Made by a program: the position numbers and the translations under genes. A stretch of DNA of 7,339 nt. Origin: Candidatus Absconditabacterales bacterium. Its GTDB lineage: Bacteria > Patescibacteria > JAEDAM01 > Absconditabacterales > Absconditicoccaceae. The notes below the pieces were generated by a model. The model did not search any database, was not told where the DNA came from, and saw nothing but the letters and a program-made list of their open reading frames with translations. The stretch lies in contig CALLUT010000005.1 in the NCBI GenBank assembly GCA_938010495.1, positions 1-7,339 on the forward strand. The letters are read 5' to 3'. Positions 1-6,792 of this stretch are shown here, piece by piece (positions within the stretch are counted from its first letter, which is position 1; each line of letters starts with the position of its first letter).

Positions 1-75
1 TGGAAGTGAGACGTGCCAAAGATTAGTTGATGAGATAACTGATTCTTATTAGATATTGACGCACTATTTGAATAA
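1..75 (+). CDS. 3' end of an upstream gene (partial, frame uncertain)
   Basis: Two plus-strand frames enter the window open. Frame 1 runs to TAA at 73-75 and gives a 24-residue tail ending LDIDALFE, with four TGA codons read as Gly. Frame 2 runs to TAG at 50-52 and gives a tail ending RLVDEITDSY without any TGA. Both are protein-like. Frame 2 would end just before the TTGACG promoter element at 56-61, while frame 1 would overlap that promoter. I cannot choose between them or name the product; sequence to the left of the window would settle it. Confidence 0.4.
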
Positions 76-85
76 TTTTTATACC
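56..85 (+). promoter_or_regulatory. sigma70-like promoter for the 31-aa/FemAB pair
   Basis: TTGACG at 56-61 is followed by TTATAC (17-nt spacer) or TATACC (18-nt spacer) at 79-85. A start of transcription near 92 would give a leader of only about 10 nt before the ATG at 102. The motifs are seen in the sequence; their function is inferred. Confidence 0.5.
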
Positions 86-101
86 TTATACTTATTATAT
101 A

Positions 102-197
102 ATGCAAAAGTGGATAGTGTTTTTAGCAGCAGCGATCTTAGTTGTATTGCTTATTATCTTAGTAATAGAGTTATTTAGAGGAAAGAAAGAAGATTAA
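102..197 (+). CDS. 31-aa single-pass membrane peptide
   Basis: ATG to TAA, 31 residues. The start MQKW is followed by about 19 hydrophobic residues (residues 5-22, rich in Ala, Leu, Val and Ile), then a short charged tail ELFRGKKED. That is one membrane helix with a positively charged C-terminal end, suggesting N-out/C-in topology. It contains no TGA codon. It lies directly downstream of a good promoter and 18 nt before the FemAB-like gene, so the two are probably co-transcribed. I do not recognise a family. Composition and position argue that it is real, but it is short enough to be chance. If real, it might be a small membrane partner of the downstream enzyme (inference only). Confidence 0.5.
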   Translation: MQKWIVFLAAAILVVLLIILVIELFRGKKED

Positions 198-215
198 TTT
201 ATTCAATTATTTGAA

Positions 216-1217
216 ATGAGCGCATTTTACCAATCCCAGTTATGGAAACATATCCAAAAAAACATATACGAAAAACCTACGTTTGAGGTTGAACTTTTGT
301 GAAAGAAGTATTTCTGAATCATGAAAAAACAACGTCGTATGGGACAAGAATTCCGTTGGTATATGGTGCATGGTCTAACGATAGGTGATCTACAAAATTT
401 TAGTAGTGACCTTAAATTGACATTAGAACAATTCAAAAGAGATCATAAAAGATGACGATCTGATATTTTATTTCAACTATGATCAGTTGATATACTAGAC
501 ATTCGTCCAACCAACGATGTAAAGAAAAAGGATGTTGCTGAAGAAGTAAAACGTTTAAGAGAGTATCAACAATCAGACTTGTTTCAACGATATGATTTAA
601 AACCAAGTCGACGTGAACATATGCCAAATGCTACGATTGAACTTGATACATCTAAAGAACCCACTAAGTCATGATTATCTAATTCATGAAAAAGATACGT
701 CAATAAGTGAGAAAAAGCATGATTGGAATTTGTTGAATTAACCACGAAAAAAGATCGAGAAGCATACCGAGAAATGCGATACAAAATGTGATATGATAAA
801 CGTTTTAATGTTGTACCAAAAGAAACATTTCTCAAACTTATGGAATACTTGAAGAAGGAAAAAAAGTGAACGTTGTTTGCAGCAAAGAAGGATAAAGAAA
901 TAGTTTCTGGTGCAGTATATCTATACTATGGTAAGCAATTAGTTTACTTGTATGGGGCAACTGATAGAACGTATGGTAATATATGAGCGCAATATCGACT
1001 TACGTTTGAAATAATGAAACGAGCAAATAAACATAAACGGTCATCAATAGATCTCTTATGAGTTTCACCGGTTTGACAAGAAAAAGGTCACGACCTTGAA
1101 GGGGTGACCAGATTTAAACAAGTATTTGGTGGTAAGACGATATCGTATGTCGGGAACTATGATATAGTGTTTAATAAGATGCTATATAATGGATTTAAGA
1201 AGTTGAAGGGGAAGTAG
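216..1217 (+). CDS. FemAB/FemX-family peptidoglycan aminoacyltransferase (code 25)
   Basis: A 333-residue frame from ATG to TAG containing 13 in-frame TGA codons, all read as Gly. The N-terminus (SAFYQSQLWKHIQ) has the FYQS..W opening typical of FemAB/BtrH-like GNAT-fold proteins. The C-terminal half carries the family's strongest block: LYGATD at 245-250, then IDLLG at 278-282 (equivalent to the usual DFWG-type element, with G282 encoded by TGA), then EGVTRFKQVFGG at 295-306 and YVGNYD at 311-316. Family members are cytoplasmic or membrane-associated and transfer amino acids from aminoacyl-tRNA to the peptidoglycan stem peptide, usually on lipid II. The length fits the family (about 330-420). 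No clear Shine-Dalgarno precedes the ATG; the FYQS motif so close to the start supports this choice. Which amino acid is transferred cannot be told from the sequence. It converges with the next gene across an 8-nt gap. Confidence 0.85.
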
Positions 1218-1225
1218 GGATTTAC

Positions 1226-1651
1226 TTATTCACTGTGATCTTCAAGTACTCATTTTATATTGTCTAATCTTTGTCTTAATAATTCCATTGTATCTGGCAA
1301 TCTAGATTCATTAATTTTTTTGACGCGTACTATATCTCATCTCATTCAAGCATATTCATCTTGATCACATCAAAATGATTGCATATCTTTTTCATGAGTG
1401 AAGAGCAATGAATAAGTTCAAGGCATATCTCCACTTACGAATTCCAGTATGTTTTCGAGTCTGTATGTATTATTGAATACTGGTATGTCTAGTGATGAAA
1501 ATAGATCTATTGCTTCATTAATCGTATTATCATCAATTCATTTTTTTCTTAGAATTACTTTTATATTTTCAGTGGTTTCAGTTTTTTTAAGGAGATTTGT
1601 GAATCCTGGTAAATTTTTCTCATTAATGACTAAGGTGAGCTTTTCAGACAT
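1226..1651 (-). CDS. unknown 141-aa soluble protein
   Basis: ATG at 1651 to TAA at 1226, 141 residues, with six in-frame TGA codons read as Gly. It begins MSEKLTLVINEKNLPG. There is no signal peptide or membrane segment. The N-terminal third looks like an alpha/beta domain with a strand-like IKVILRKKG stretch. The C-terminus is a Leu/Arg-rich helix (TMELLRQRLDNIKG) that could form a coiled coil. I do not recognise the family. It is the last of four co-directional genes and lies 65 nt downstream of the MFS-like gene, a gap that holds a putative promoter of its own, so it may be expressed separately. The plus-strand frame at 1449-1679 is its shadow. The reading is convincing because it stays open over 141 codons and ends 8 nt from the convergent FemAB-like gene. 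Confidence 0.75.
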
Positions 1652-1681
1652 AATAATTTTTATCAAGATAAATTATTGACA

Positions 1682-1709
1682 TTTATAGATTTATGTCTTT
1701 AAAATACAA
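1682..1709 (-). promoter_or_regulatory. putative promoter for the 141-aa gene
   Basis: On the minus strand, TTGTAT (1704-1709) is followed by a 16-nt spacer and TATAAA (1682-1687), about 30 nt before the ATG at 1651. It lies in the gap after the MFS-like gene. A plus-strand TTGACA/TAAAAT pair (1676-1705) occupies the same gap but has no gene to serve. Confidence 0.4.
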
Positions 1710-1716
1710 GAGAAAA

Positions 1717-2937
1717 TTACTTCTGAAATTTAGGAAGAAGTGTTTTGACATTCCAATATATGAAGAAATAACAAAGAGAGAATAGGCTCATCCCCCAAGC
1801 TATTATTAGTTCTATTTCTACATAGTATGATAAAATTAGAACTATCAAGAATAGAAAACATCTTCATATTGTCATTAATGTCTCAGAATAGAGTACTCAT
1901 AAACTCAGACTTCAATCTCTGTTTATAACGTCTTGATATCTATAAAAATCAGCAAGTCTCATAGATCTAAGAATTGGTTCTATAATTATCATTCAAATAG
2001 AAAATGCGATAAGTGAGTATAATGAGGGAACCCAACCAACTATAAAACACAATAAAGCAAACCCTGTTGCTGCAATTAGGAATATACTATCTTGTTGTTT
2101 TTTTGTCGCTTTTACTCAAAGAGCAATCATTACAAATATTGCTATAAAATTTAATACTCATTCATAAATTCAAATAGATATTTCGCTTTTTAAAACGATT
2201 ATCAATAATAATGAAAACAAAATTTGAACTCACTTATCTAATCAGTACGTTGCAAAAAATCCAGCAGAAGCTGCGGTTAATGATCATTTTTGAAAATATT
2301 TTTTGAATCATGAAAGCGATTGTCTTTTAACTTTATGATCAGGTATCGTATGAATAAACCATAATCAAAATAGGTATATAATCCCTACAGATATAAATAG
2401 TAACGTATATCAATTAATACTAGTATGCGGCTCTAAAAAGAAAAATAAAGCAACAAGTAATGGAGTAGTAATCTTAAGTACAATATATCAAGCATTTAAA
2501 GTACTAGAATAAAAATTTCTTAATTCATCTGTAAGAAATAATCATTCATAATTAGTAGTTCAAAAATAGAACAATCAACTTCAAACTCATACAATAAAGA
2601 AAAAAGTCATTACTCATCGAAGAAGATGTCCAATCAATGGCATTGTAATAAAACTCAATGAGAGAACAATAAAAGCTGGATAAAATAAATTTTTGATATT
2701 TGTTTCTCCTTTATAATGGATACACAATCATCAAATCCAATATCCTATTGCTGATCATATGAAGTAAAGCATATTTGAAATAATAAGTTCAGATACTGCT
2801 CAGTGTATTTGATAGATATACACATTTGCAAAAATTGTAACAATGATAGTTCTTGTCTTGTTGATTCGTCTAATATAAATTGTGCTTTTTGTTTGGGAAT
2901 TAAGCAATGAAAATGTAGAAAATAATTTTTTGAACAT
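1717..2937 (-). CDS. MFS-like 12-helix membrane transporter
   Basis: ATG at 2937 to TAA at 1717, 406 residues. About 24 in-frame TGA codons account for three quarters of its glycines. The protein is strongly hydrophobic with roughly twelve predicted helices in two halves. A polar linker near the middle (IPDHKVKRQSLSGFKKYFQK) matches the central cytoplasmic loop of major facilitator superfamily proteins. The first half contains an acidic loop (NYEGLFLTDELRNFYSS) between helices. Length and topology fit the MFS, but I see no perfect signature motif (the GxxxDxxGRR loop is absent), so substrate and subfamily cannot be stated. It lies 28 nt downstream of the 184-aa gene and is probably in the same transcript. 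No good Shine-Dalgarno is visible; this ATG gives a short, Lys/Arg-rich cytoplasmic N-terminus. A different 12-helix permease family is the main alternative. Confidence 0.7.
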
Positions 2938-2965
2938 GAGGATTATAGTTATATTGAAAGTTTTT

Positions 2966-3520
2966 TTATGTACGTTTTAATAAATTTTCTGAAATTTCAA
3001 ATGCTATATTTGGTAATGCCTTTTTTCATAATCATAAAGATCATAGTAGTTCTTTTGCTTTTTCAATTCTTCAACTTGTTCATCATCATTTAGGTCATTT
3101 CCAATTATTTTTTCAAATTTTTTGGTGAATCAATTTTGCTATATAAGCAAGAGCAACTGATGTCGAAATAAATAGTTCTTCATTTTCATGAAGAAAACGG
3201 CTATCATAATCAGCATTGAGTATGTTGTTTTTATCGATCATATAGACTATGTTATTATCCTTGTTAAGTTGTTGTATTTCTTCATGAAAAAGTTCTGGTA
3301 TTTCGTTGAGAATTTTATTTTTATCATGATAAAAATCATGACTCAGTGAAAACCTATTTATTTCATTATTTATCACATCATGAGCAGTATTCTTGTTTTT
3401 TGCTAGACCATATATGTCTACAACATTAGCGACATATGCATACTGTTCTCATACTTCTTTACTTATGATAAGTTTTGCTGTATCAATTTTTGGTGAAGAT
3501 TTTAGTCTTAGATTAAACAT
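2966..3520 (-). CDS. unknown 184-aa protein with Gly-rich C-terminal part
   Basis: ATG at 3520 to TAA at 2966, 184 residues, with ten TGA codons read as Gly. Three of them are consecutive (TGATGATGA) in a KGPKGGGTSGR stretch near residue 148. Residues 1-140 are a soluble, His/Asp/Asn-rich helical region (HDFYHDKNKILNE, LHENEELFIST) with no membrane segment or signal peptide. The last 35 residues form a helix-turn-helix-like pattern (IEKAKELLGSLG..). I do not recognise a family. It sits 24 nt downstream of the 109-aa gene and 28 nt upstream of the MFS-like gene, which implies co-transcription and perhaps a shared role. Under the standard code only residues about 53-140 would look open. The Gly-rich patch may be a flexible linker or an anion-binding loop (inference). 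Confidence 0.72.
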
Positions 3521-3544
3521 ATATTTCCATAATTTTAAAAATTT

Positions 3545-3874
3545 TTAATATTCTTCTATTGCTTTTAGAGCATTTATTGCATTTGTATTGATTCAATCAA
3601 GTGAATTGCAAAAAGCTAATTCAATTCTATTGTTTTCATCATGAAACAAAACAGTATATCTTGGGGATAAACTCCAAAGTTTTTTTTCAAATCAACTCCA
3701 TTTCTTATTCTTACCTAAAAAATTTAGCACTTTTGATTCATCTGTTAGGAAAGATACTGATAAATTATTTTTAGCAATATAGTTTTTAATGTTTTCAGTT
3801 ACTTCCTCAAAATCATTTGGAATTTCTTTTTTTTCTTTTGTGAGAAATGATTTTAAAGAATTTAATGAAAACAT
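3545..3874 (-). CDS. unknown 109-aa soluble protein, first gene of the leftward operon
   Basis: ATG at 3874 to TAA at 3545, 109 residues, two TGA codons read as Gly (one in KWSGFEK, one in SLDGINT). Under the standard code it would appear truncated to 60 residues. It has a Lys-rich N-terminal helix (KSFLTKEKKEIPND), a helix-strand pair (NIKNYIAKNNLSVSFLTDE), a beta-like core (RYTVLFHDENNRIELAFCNS) and a C-terminal helix (AINALKAIEEY). There is no membrane segment. It is not recognised as a family. It is the first gene after the minus-strand promoter at 3905-3932 and is followed after 24 nt by the 184-aa gene. Confidence 0.7.
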
Positions 3875-3904
3875 TGTATATTTGACATAAGTTAAATTAT
3901 ATGT

Positions 3905-3932
3905 TTTATATGGTTTAAGAACGTTATTTCAA
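3905..3932 (-). promoter_or_regulatory. promoter of the leftward four-gene operon
   Basis: On the minus strand, TTGAAA (3927-3932) is followed by a 16-nt spacer and TATAAA (3905-3910), about 31 nt before the ATG at 3874. It lies back to back with the plus-strand promoter at 3956-3985, so the gap at 3875-4063 is a divergent control region. I see no operator-like inverted repeat strong enough to name. Confidence 0.5.
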
Positions 3933-3955
3933 GGTAATAATTTTGATAATAATTA

Positions 3956-3985
3956 TTGACATTAGTTGATCACTATTTCTAATAT
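3956..3985 (+). promoter_or_regulatory. promoter of the PiT-like transporter gene
   Basis: TTGACA (3956-3961), an 18-nt spacer and TATAAT-like TAATAT (3980-3985). Transcription would start near 3992 and leave a leader of about 70 nt before the ATG at 4064. No riboswitch-like fold was evident by eye. Confidence 0.6.
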
Positions 3986-4063
3986 ACCAAATCACTCACT
4001 TTTTTGCTTTTGTTCTACTAATCACTACACAATGGATGTTTATATTTATAATTATAGGAAACC

Positions 4064-5047
4064 ATGACTCGAAGTTTTGTTTTTATGATTGTTTGATTTT
4101 CATTGGCTGCGTACTCAGTAATTGCCAATGATAGTATTCAAACCTTAGGTACATTTTTAGAATCTAATAAACAAACAAAACGACGAAAATTGGCTACTGC
4201 AGCGAGTGTTATTGCTATTGCTGTGATTACCTATAGTTGGGTAGTAAACTGATGAGATATCTCTCGATGAAGACTTGATACTAAAGGTATTGATCTTCCA
4301 GCAACATTTACTATTTGGCATGCTATAGCTCCGTTGGGTCTCATGATATTAACAAGATACTGAATACCAGTAAGTACATCATTGTTGATACTCAGTGTAT
4401 TTGCTACAAGTTCAACAATTACAAAAATGGTAAGTAAAAGTATGCTTGGATATGCAATCGCATTTATTTCAGCGTATGTATTATGGTTTGTAGTTATTTG
4501 GGCATATGAAAGGTTAAAAGCTTCAATTAAAAAGAAGAAACGAGATACACGATCAGAAAAGAAGATTAATTGGAGAGTGCTACAATGGATTTCTACATGA
4601 TACTTATGGAGTGTTTGGTTGATGCATGATATGGCAAATATTGCTGTATATCTTCCTCGTAAAATGTGATTAGAATATCTAGTGTTTACGTTAATATTAA
4701 TTGTATGAGGGTTATACTTTATCTTCTGGAAAAGAGGATGAAAGATCCAAAATATTGTTTCGTCTAAATCATGAACAGATTATATAGTTGCAGCAACAAT
4801 GATTGATTTTGTATATGCATGTGTGTTGCTTTATTTCAAACAAATAAACAGTATTCCGATGTCAACAACATGGGTGTTCGTATGACTCCTTGCTGGTAGA
4901 GAAATAGCTCTTTCTCATTTTGTACAACACGGAAAAGCTTTAAGAGCAGTGTTCCCAATGATTGTAAAAGATTTTGCTAAAGTGCTGTTTGGTCTAATAA
5001 TAAGTATTGGTTTAGCTTACGCGGTTTGAGCTGTTGCAGGAATGTAA
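4064..5047 (+). CDS. PiT-like inorganic ion (phosphate?) transporter, two-repeat membrane protein
   Basis: ATG preceded by AGGA (4057-4060) to TAA, 327 residues, 12 TGA codons read as Gly. It is hydrophobic throughout, with about ten helices. Two internal half-repeats resemble the inverted repeats of the PiT phosphate transporter family (PF01384). Repeat 1 has VIANDSIQTLGTF (residues 19-31), like the PiT GANDxxNxxGT signature, then GIPVSTS (100-106). Repeat 2 has MHDMAN (187-192), then SIPMSTT (263-269) followed by VFVGLLAG, like the PiT P-V-S-T-T-H.. segment. A Lys/Arg-rich cytoplasmic loop (about residues 147-165) separates the halves. PiT proteins import phosphate or related anions with Na+ or H+. 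At 327 residues it is shorter than typical PiT (about 400-500), and the second Asn-Asp is His-Asp, so substrate and even activity are uncertain. It could be a distinct family of the same fold. It is monocistronic, with its own promoter and a probable terminator at 5243-5273. Confidence 0.6.
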
Positions 5048-5248
5048 TGCCATAATATAAAAAAGTTTTTTTCGTAATATTTCTTTATTGCATGAAAGTT
5101 CTAAAATTCAAGGAATCGCTAGTATTCTAGCAAATAATTCACTATCACTGAGTTGATATTCTAATTTCCAATCAATAAATTCACTTTGTCATTCGCTTGT
5201 AACACACTAATGTTTGCTTGCTTTTGATAAAATTTCAAAATCTATCAT
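5012..5248 (-). pseudogene. minus-strand ORF interrupted by one TAG (unknown product)
   Basis: From ATG at 5248 the frame reads MIDFEILSKASKH, meets TAG at 5207-5209, and then continues open for another 64 codons to TAA at 5012-5014. The part after the TAG (CVTSEGQSEFIDWKLEYQL, then SDSELFARILAIPG and onward) is convincingly protein-like and has no usable start codon of its own until an ATG close to its end. Two TGA codons are read as Gly. The simplest reading is a nonsense mutation in a 78-residue gene. The last 36 nt overlap the 3' end of the convergent PiT-like gene, so that part may be chance extension. I do not recognise the product. Confidence 0.45.
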
Positions 5249-5273
5249 CTCTCTTAAGAGAGGTGATATTTTT
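5243..5273 (+). terminator. hairpin terminator downstream of the PiT-like gene
   Basis: A nearly perfect palindrome centred on TTAA at 5254-5257 pairs 5243-5253 with 5258-5268 (core CTCTC/GAGAG; one U.G wobble in the plus-strand RNA) and is followed at once by five T (5269-5273). This is an intrinsic terminator reading rightward, about 195 nt after the PiT-like stop. In the leftward direction the wobble becomes A.C and there is no U tract, so it works less well there. It overlaps the ATG of the interrupted minus-strand ORF. Confidence 0.55.
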
Positions 5274-5528
5274 CTACTTAAAATAATATTTTAATTCATT
5301 CTTTTCAATATTAGATACTTGTGAGAATTTTGTAAGAACCGGATCTCTTGTGAAAAAACCTTTTGCCCATTCTGTAAAGTGTTCTGTATGAGCATAGACG
5401 CTAGCTTCTAATTCTTCTATATATTTAGTATGATATTTATTAAGTTTATTATGGTTGTCACGCCACAAAAAATTTCATATCCACTTTTTCTTGCTAACGC
5501 AAATGCAGAATCGAAGTCTATTATTCAT
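5274..5528 (-). CDS. unknown 84-aa protein, possibly frameshifted
   Basis: ATG at 5528 to TAG at 5274, 84 residues, one TGA. The C-terminal 60 residues (from LWRDNHNKLNKYHTKY, with IEELEASVYAHTEHFTEWAKG) look like a genuine helical, acidic/His-rich domain. The first 23 residues in this frame are odd (two Cys, basic, low similarity in style). The neighbouring frame over the same DNA reads IDFDSAFALARKSGYEIF, far more protein-like, and would join the domain if the A6 run at 5467-5472 (T6 in the transcript) had one more base. A second one-base change near 5518-5526 would connect that frame to the ATG. So this is either an intact 84-aa gene or a product of two compensating frameshifts or sequencing errors. 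A TTG at 5468 is an alternative start. Family not recognised. Confidence 0.45.
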
Positions 5529-5587
5529 GTTAGATTTAGATTCTTTCTGTTTTTCTAAACTTCTATGTAGATTCTCTTTCTTTTTTT

Positions 5588-5593
5588 ATTATA
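5588..5593 (-). promoter_or_regulatory. possible -10 element for the 84-aa gene
   Basis: A perfect TATAAT reads leftward at 5588-5593, about 60 nt before the ATG at 5528, directly abutting the -35 hexamer of the rightward promoter at 5594. The matching leftward -35 is poor, so this is a weak call. Confidence 0.3.
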
Positions 5594-5621
5594 TTGACAT
5601 ATTTATTTAAATTAATATAAA
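5594..5621 (+). promoter_or_regulatory. promoter of the 180-aa/68-aa operon
   Basis: TTGACA (5594-5599), a 16-nt spacer and TATAAA (5616-5621). The start of transcription would be near 5628 and the first ATG follows at 5656. The surrounding DNA is very AT-rich. Confidence 0.55.
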
Positions 5622-5655
5622 TACCAATATTTAATTTAATTATATATAAAGAATA

Positions 5656-6198
5656 ATGATGTTAGATAAGTCTAAATGAATTTTAGTTCAGCCATTAGAT
5701 AGAGATGGTGCTCTTAAATTTACTGCTGAGACTCTTCAGGAAGAGCATAGAAAAATAACAGCTAATACTTTACAGCAAGTTTCTGAAGATAAGGTATCTA
5801 AAGTTCCTGTTAATGAAGAATTTATGCGACATGAAAACGAATCTCTAATGCAAAATTTAGAAGGTTGATCCGCTGCAATTTCAGTATTGTTTCAAAAAGC
5901 AATGGTTGTAAATTGAAAGGCTCCTACTGAAAATACATCTTGAAAGAGTGCTGTATATTATTGAGTATATATATTATGTCCTTGAGATATATATGATGAA
6001 TTTGTTTTATGAGATTCTTCATCGCAGCTTGTAAGATGAATCATTGATGAAAAGAAACAAGAATTTTTATCATACCTTAGTGAAGAAAAATATCTTCCAA
6101 ATGTTTCCATTGAAGAGCATAGTGCAGTTTCTAATAATTGAGATGTTTTACCAATAAAAGTTCTTACTGATATTCAGTTGAGTGAGAGTCGCGCTTAA
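5656..6198 (+). CDS. unknown 180-aa protein
   Basis: ATG to TAA, 180 residues, nine TGA codons read as Gly. A second ATG follows immediately (MM start), so the true start may be 3 nt further in. The N-terminal 70 residues are polar and helical (TLQEEHRKITANTLQQVSED), possibly a coiled coil. The middle (about 85-130) contains beta-like hydrophobic stretches (SAVYYGVYILCPGDIYDEFVLG). The C-terminal part is acidic (IDEKKQEFLSYLSEEKYLP) and ends in a strand-rich segment (GDVLPIKVLTDIQLSESRA). No signal peptide or membrane helix is evident, and I do not recognise a family. It has its own promoter and is followed after 6 nt by the next ORF, so the two are probably one transcript. Its start codon choice rests on the leader length only, because no clear ribosome-binding site is present. 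Confidence 0.7.
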
Positions 6199-6204
6199 AT
6201 AGTT

Positions 6205-6411
6205 ATGATAAATAAAAAGATACACTCAACAATGCTTGATAAGCCAACTCCCTTTTTCGAAAAGGTTATGTTTTCTGAATGAGGAATAACTAGTCTTTCA
6301 AGACTTCCTGGACTGAAGGCTTTGTTTGATAAAAATGCTTTGCTTGCTATTGGCCAAGAACCGACTCAAATTGATATTATTAATGATAAATTATTAACGA
6401 TAAGTGTTTAA
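6205..6411 (+). CDS. 68-aa ORF, probable N-terminal part of an interrupted gene
   Basis: ATG to TAA, 68 residues, one TGA (SEGGITS). It begins MINKKIHSTMLDKPTPFFEKV; the rest contains a Leu-rich helix (SLSRLPGLKALFDKNALLAIG) and a strand-like end (IDIINDKLLTISV). It starts 6 nt after the 180-aa gene, so the two are almost certainly co-transcribed and perhaps translationally coupled. The terminating TAA is followed in the same frame by 97 more open codons that lack a start of their own, so this is probably the front of a 166-codon gene. As a stand-alone product it would be a small soluble protein of unknown function. Confidence 0.5.
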
Positions 6412-6705
6412 CACTTTTTACTACATGATTGATCATGAATTGATAAGGAGTATCATCTTGCTCATCATATTATTTGATCTCCAAAAATAATAAATGCAAT
6501 CTTATGAGACGACAATTACTTTGATCTTGCCAAAAGTATAAATAGGCAATCTAATTGAATTCATGAAGAGTATATCCTTTCTTGAAATGAGTGATGAAAT
6601 ATGTTTCTTAAAGGAGTCTCTATGCAGGTATTTGATAAAAAAATAAAAAATCAGATTATCTATGTATTTTCTCATATGAATAAAATAAACAGTCACTCTC
6701 TATAG
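6412..6705 (+). pseudogene. 97-codon in-frame continuation after TAA (broken or recoded gene)
   Basis: Directly after the TAA at 6409-6411 the same frame stays open for 97 codons to TAG at 6703-6705, with eight TGA codons read as Gly. The translation is protein-like (HDGSGIDKEYHLAHHIIG, then PKIINAILGDDNYFDLAKS, and MFLKGVSMQVFDKK near the end). No ATG, GTG or TTG begins this frame until ATG at 6601, which would leave only 34 residues. An AAGGAG at 6445-6450 is not followed at the right distance by a usable in-frame start. A single nonsense mutation in a longer gene explains this best; programmed readthrough or initiation at a rare codon are alternatives. The minus-strand frame at 6502-6696 is its shadow. 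Confidence 0.5.
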
Positions 6706-6732
6706 AATAAATAAATTTAAATAACCTTTCAC

Positions 6733-6760
6733 TTGATTTCACACCAAATATACCTATAAC
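6733..6760 (+). promoter_or_regulatory. putative promoter for tRNA-Gly(UCA)
   Basis: TTGATT (6733-6738), a 16-nt spacer and TATAAC (6755-6760), about 33 nt before the mature tRNA 5' end. A second -10-like TATGTA (6784-6789) lies only 3 nt before the tRNA but has no matching -35. Confidence 0.4.
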
Positions 6761-6792
6761 CAATCCACGCAATTTTACGATTGTATGTATAT

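Noticed and set aside
227..835. Three minus-strand open frames (227-436, 433-627, 584-835)
   Set aside because: They lie opposite the FemAB-like gene, which has family motifs along this DNA once TGA is read as Gly. They are shadows.
1449..1679. Plus-strand 76-aa open frame
   Set aside because: It is antisense to the 141-aa gene, which is longer, ends close to a convergent neighbour and fits the operon.
1693..1785. Plus-strand 30-codon frame from ATG at 1693 to TAG, after a TTGACA/TAAAAT pair
   Set aside because: Its ATG lies upstream of where that promoter would start transcription, and it overlaps the 3' end of the MFS-like gene on the other strand.
4032..4066. Upstream ATG at 4032 as start of the PiT-like gene
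   Set aside because: It is out of frame with the transporter; the ATG at 4064 has AGGA in front of it and gives a good first helix.
5060..5073. A-run/T-run hairpin right after the PiT-like stop as terminator
   Set aside because: AAAAAAG followed by seven T has no G-C pairs in its stem; the palindrome at 5243-5268 with T5 is a much better terminator.
6502..6696. Minus-strand 64-aa open frame
   Set aside because: It is antisense to the continuation of the 6205 frame, which shares strand and phase with the operon and has better composition.
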